Positions 5,640 through 8,751 of a stretch of 8,751 nt of DNA are shown piece by piece. Numbering within the stretch: position 1 is the first letter of the stretch; each line of letters begins with the position of its first letter. This stretch comes from Caulobacteraceae bacterium (GTDB lineage Bacteria; Pseudomonadota; Alphaproteobacteria; Caulobacterales; Caulobacteraceae): assembly GCA_025351125.1 (NCBI GenBank), contig JANXWN010000341.1, positions 1 through 8,751 of the forward strand. Direction: 5' to 3'. Below the pieces are notes generated by a model. It was not told where the DNA came from. It saw nothing but the letters and a program-made list of their open reading frames with translations, and searched no databases. The translations under genes were made by a program, and so were the position numbers.

Positions 5640-7349
5640 ATGATGACCCCTCAAGGATGGGCTGAGATCGCCGTGACGATTGGGCTGGCGATCGCTCTGG
5701 GATGGCCGCTCGGCATCTATTTGGCGCGGCTGTGGAAAGGCGAAACGACCTGGCTCGACCCAATTTTGCGCCCGGTGGAGCGCGGTTTTTACCGCTTGGC
5801 CGGCGTCGATGCGGAAAAAGGGCAGGGGTGGCCAGCTTACACCTTGTCGTTGTTGGCGTTCAGCACCGCCGCGTTTGGGTTTCTCTACGCGATCTTGCGG
5901 TTGCAGGGCGCCCTGCCGCTTAATCCGGCCCACATCGCCGGCATGGCGCCAGATTTGGCGTTCAATACCGCCGTCAGCTTCGTGACCAACACCGACTGGC
6001 AGTTCTACGCCGGCGAGACGGCCGCGAGCCACTTTAGCCAAATGGCGGGCCTGACGGTGCAGAACTTCGCCTCCGCCGCCGTCGGCATGGCGGTCGCCGG
6101 CGCGCTGGCCCGTGCCTTCGCCAGCCACCGCGGCGCGACGATCGGTAATTTTTGGGCCGATTTGGTACGCTTGACCCTCTATCTTCTGCTGCCGTTATCC
6201 ATCGTCATCGCTCTCGCCCTTGTCGCCTTAGGCGTCCCGCAAACCCTGGCGGCTCATCTCGACGGGCACACGCTTGAGGGCGCCAAACAGACCCTCGCGG
6301 TCGGCCCGGTCGCCAGCCAGGAGGCGATCAAGCAGATCGGCACCAACGGCGGCGGCTTCTTCAACGCCAATTCGGCGCATCCGTTCGAAAATCCCAATGC
6401 GATCAGCAATTTGATCGAGGCGGTAATCATGAACATGTTGGCCTTTGCGTGTGTATTCGCCTTTGGCCGGGTCGGCGGCTTGCGCAAGGAAGCGCGCGCT
6501 TTGGTGATTGTGATGGCCTTAATGCTCGGCGGCGCGGCGTCGGCGATCTATGCGGCCGAGACCTCGCCGACCCCGGCGCTGATCGCCGCTCATGTCCAAA
6601 CGATCCCGAACATGGAAGGCAAGGAAGTGCGCTTCGGCGCTGCGTCCACCGCCGTTTTCGCGGCCATGACCACGGGCGCTTCGGACGGAGCCGTCAACGG
6701 TATGCACGAAAGCTTCACGCCGCTGGGCGGGGGAGTGGCGATGTTCATGATCCAGCTCGGTGAAATGCTGCCGGGCGGCGTGGGATCGGGGCTCTACGGC
6801 ATCGTCGTGATGGCTATCCTAGCGGTGTTTGTCGCCGGCTTGATGGTCGGCCGGACGCCGGAATATCTGGGTAAAAAGATCGAGGTTCGTGAGATCCAAC
6901 TGGCGATGCTGGCAATCCTGGTGCTGACAGCCTCGGCGCTCGGCTTCGCGGCGGTCGCGGCCGTACACCCCGCCGCCCTCAAAACCGTCTCGGCCAAGGG
7001 CGTGCACGGTCTGTCAGAGATGCTTTACGCCTACGCGTCCGCGACCGGCAATAACGGCTCGGCGTTCGGCGGATTGAGTTCCAATCCCTACTGGAACACC
7101 ACCATGGCGATCGCTATGGCGCTGGGCCGGTTCGGCTATATCGTTCCGGTCCTAGCCATCGCTGGAACTATCGCGGCCAAGCCTCGCCTGCAGCCCACGG
7201 CGGGAACTCTGCCCACGCATGGCCCGCTATTCATCGGCCTTCTCATCGGCGTGATTCTGATCCTGGCCGGTCTGCAATATTTCCCGGCGCAGGCCTTGGG
7301 TCCGATCGTCGAGCATTTTCAAATGCTGTCGGCCGTCGACAAATCCTGA
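5640..7349 (+). CDS. kdpA: K+-transporting ATPase subunit A (potassium-binding channel-like subunit)
   Basis: KdpA is the polytopic inner-membrane subunit, related to the SKT/Trk/Ktr K+ channel-like superfamily, that selects K+ and passes it into the tunnel leading to KdpB. The product has 569 residues (E. coli 557). All four pore repeats are visible: [11 protein letters not shown] with Gln121 (equivalent to E. coli Gln116), [19 protein letters not shown] from Gly234 (E. coli Gly232), [11 protein letters not shown] (378-387 region) and [11 protein letters not shown] with Gly473. The start has tandem ATGs (5640 and 5643) and only a weak ribosome binding site, 14 nt after kdpF. An Asp at 119 stands where E. 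coli has Asn beside the first filter. kdpB follows after a 32-nt gap. Confidence 0.97.
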   Translation: MMTPQGWAEIAVTIGLAIALGWPLGIYLARLWKGETTWLDPILRPVERGFYRLAGVDAEKGQGWPAYTLSLLAFSTAAFGFLYAILRLQGALPLNPAHIAGMAPDLAFNTAVSFVTNTDWQFYAGETAASHFSQMAGLTVQNFASAAVGMAVAGALARAFASHRGATIGNFWADLVRLTLYLLLPLSIVIALALVALGVPQTLAAHLDGHTLEGAKQTLAVGPVASQEAIKQIGTNGGGFFNANSAHPFENPNAISNLIEAVIMNMLAFACVFAFGRVGGLRKEARALVIVMALMLGGAASAIYAAETSPTPALIAAHVQTIPNMEGKEVRFGAASTAVFAAMTTGASDGAVNGMHESFTPLGGGVAMFMIQLGEMLPGGVGSGLYGIVVMAILAVFVAGLMVGRTPEYLGKKIEVREIQLAMLAILVLTASALGFAAVAAVHPAALKTVSAKGVHGLSEMLYAYASATGNNGSAFGGLSSNPYWNTTMAIAMALGRFGYIVPVLAIAGTIAAKPRLQPTAGTLPTHGPLFIGLLIGVILILAGLQYFPAQALGPIVEHFQMLSAVDKS

Positions 7350-7381
7350 CACCTTTAATCAAGCTGAAGGAACCCGAGTCC

Positions 7382-8751
7382 ATGGTCACCGCCGTCACCG
7401 CCGCCGGTCCGCAAGGCGCCATGTTGCGCCGCGCCGCTCGCGACGCCGTGGTTAAACTCGATCCCCGACGCCTTGCCGCGAACCCGGTGATTTTGGCGAC
7501 CGAGGTCGTCGCCGCCTTGGCGACCTTGTCATTGGTGGACGCCGTGGTCCACGGCGCGCCGTGGGCCTTTGCGCTGCAGATCGCGCTTTGGCTGTGGGCT
7601 ACGGTGTTGTTCGCCAACTTCGCCGAGAGCGTGGCGGAAGGACGCGGTAAGGCCGCGGCGGACAGTCTGCGCGCCGCGCGGGTCACCACCATGGCCAAAC
7701 TCGTCGTCGATCCGGCCACCGGTGCGGTCGTGCCGACGGCCTCGCACAAACTGATTTGCGGCGAGATCGTCCTGGTCGAGGCCGGGGACATCGTGCCCGC
7801 GGACGGCGAAATCATCGAAGGCGTCGCTTCGGTCAACGAGGCGGCGATTACCGGCGAATCCGCGCCGGTCATCCGCGAAAGCGGCGGCGACCGCTCCGCC
7901 GTCACCGGCGGCACGACGGTCGTGTCCGATTGGATCAAGGTGCGCGTGACATCGGGGCCTGGCAACAGCTTCCTCGATCGTATGATCGCCATGGTCGAAG
8001 GCGCCAATCGTCGCAAAACCCCCAATGAAATTGCTCTGGCGGTGCTGCTGGCCGGTTTGACTCTCGTGTTCCTGATCGCCGTGGTGACATTGCTCGGGCT
8101 TGGTCGCTATTCGGGCGTGACCCTCGATCCCATCGTGCTGGGCGCGCTGTTCGTCTGCCTGATTCCGACGACGATCGGCGGTTTGCTGTCGGCGGTGGGT
8201 ATTGCCGGCATGGACCGGTTGTTGAAGGTCAACGTGCTTTCGACCTCCGGGCGGGCGGTGGAGGCGGCGGGCGACGTCGATACGCTGTTGCTCGACAAGA
8301 CCGGCACGATCACTTTCGGTAATCGGATGGCGACCGAAGTCGTCGCCGCGCCTGGCGTGGCGCCTGAGCGGGCCATGCGCGCCGCACTCATGGCGTCGCT
8401 AGCTGACGAAACGCCCGAAGGCCGCTCGATCCTGGCGCTGGGGCGCGAGTCGCACGCGGCAGAGGAGGCTATGCCGACGGGTGCCGCCCCGATTGCATTT
8501 AGCGCCGCCACGCGCGTTTCGGGGCTGGATATCCCCGGCGTCAGCTGGCGCAAAGGCGCCGTGGAAGCGGTCTATCGCTTGGTTGGTATCGAGGCGCGCG
8601 ACGTGCCGTCCGAGATTCTCGCCACGGTGGATCGCATCGCGCGGTCGGGGGGTACGCCGCTGGCGGTCAGCGAAAACGATCAATTGATGGGCGTCATTCA
8701 CCTAAAGGATGTCGTAAAACCGGGGGTGAAGGAACGCTTCGCTGATCTGCG
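7382..8751 (+). CDS. kdpB: K+-transporting ATPase subunit B (P-type ATPase), 3' end outside window
   Basis: KdpB is the catalytic P-type ATPase subunit that hydrolyses ATP to drive K+ uptake. The frame is open for 456 codons to the window edge; E. coli KdpB has 682 residues, so about a third is missing. Seen in order: the A-domain loop TGES (157-160), the M4 motif [13 protein letters not shown] with Pro262, the phosphorylation site DKTGT with Asp305 (E. coli Asp307), and the N-domain with Phe373 and Lys391 in WRKGAVEAV (E. coli Phe377 and Lys395, which contact ATP). Ser160 matches E. coli Ser162, whose phosphorylation is reported to shut off the pump at high K+. The start has an AAGGA ribosome binding site 10 nt upstream. 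The last M helices and the Asp/Lys pair of M5 lie outside the window. Confidence 0.97.
   Translation, partial: MVTAVTAAGPQGAMLRRAARDAVVKLDPRRLAANPVILATEVVAALATLSLVDAVVHGAPWAFALQIALWLWATVLFANFAESVAEGRGKAAADSLRAARVTTMAKLVVDPATGAVVPTASHKLICGEIVLVEAGDIVPADGEIIEGVASVNEAAITGESAPVIRESGGDRSAVTGGTTVVSDWIKVRVTSGPGNSFLDRMIAMVEGANRRKTPNEIALAVLLAGLTLVFLIAVVTLLGLGRYSGVTLDPIVLGALFVCLIPTTIGGLLSAVGIAGMDRLLKVNVLSTSGRAVEAAGDVDTLLLDKTGTITFGNRMATEVVAAPGVAPERAMRAALMASLADETPEGRSILALGRESHAAEEAMPTGAAPIAFSAATRVSGLDIPGVSWRKGAVEAVYRLVGIEARDVPSEILATVDRIARSGGTPLAVSENDQLMGVIHLKDVVKPGVKERFADL

Noticed and set aside
5622..6128. 168-codon open frame on the - strand
   Set aside because: It is antisense to kdpA, with no recognisable domain and shadow-like composition.
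7243..8025. 260-codon open frame on the - strand
   Set aside because: It is antisense to the kdpA end and kdpB, which are certain from their motifs; the Ser/Thr/Ala/Arg-rich product is typical of a shadow frame.

Overview
The window is GC-rich, densely coded chromosomal DNA with strong G/C bias at codon third positions. The proteins look alphaproteobacterial, probably Rhodospirillales-like; this is judged from the style of the phosphomannomutase N-terminus and the kdp proteins and was not tested. It holds mostly metabolic and transport genes, with no phage, IS, CRISPR or tRNA/rRNA signal. No clearly new multi-gene system is present. The most interesting material lies in the two non-coding stretches and in tiny genes near them.

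Left part (1-2269, + strand): the C-terminal two thirds of a kynureninase gene (tryptophan catabolism) is followed 30 nt later by a group II PLP-dependent amino acid decarboxylase, probably in the same operon. That unit meets a convergent gene on the - strand, a phosphomannomutase/phosphoglucomutase (2266-3765). The two stop codons interlock in a palindromic TTAA, leaving no spacer between the genes.

Middle (3766-4243): behind the mutase start lies a possible 50-residue single-pass membrane peptide gene on the - strand (3828-3980). Next comes a cluster of inverted repeats (4068-4175) that looks like an intergenic palindromic repeat element. A zinc-less MDR/quinone-oxidoreductase-like gene follows on the - strand (4244-5200). 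Upstream of it are a short palindrome and 10-bp-spaced direct repeats that could be an operator.

Right part (5201-8751, + strand): this is the start of a kdp high-affinity K+ uptake operon. A 255-bp region divergent from the oxidoreductase carries a sequence very like the E. coli KdpE binding site (5362-5378). It is followed by a 26-codon hydrophobic mini-ORF with a good ribosome binding site, then kdpF, kdpA and the first 456 codons of kdpB, which runs off the window. KdpA forms the channel-like K+ subunit, KdpB is the P-type ATPase motor and KdpF is a small stabilising lipid-like peptide. kdpC, and perhaps the sensor pair kdpDE, should follow outside the window.
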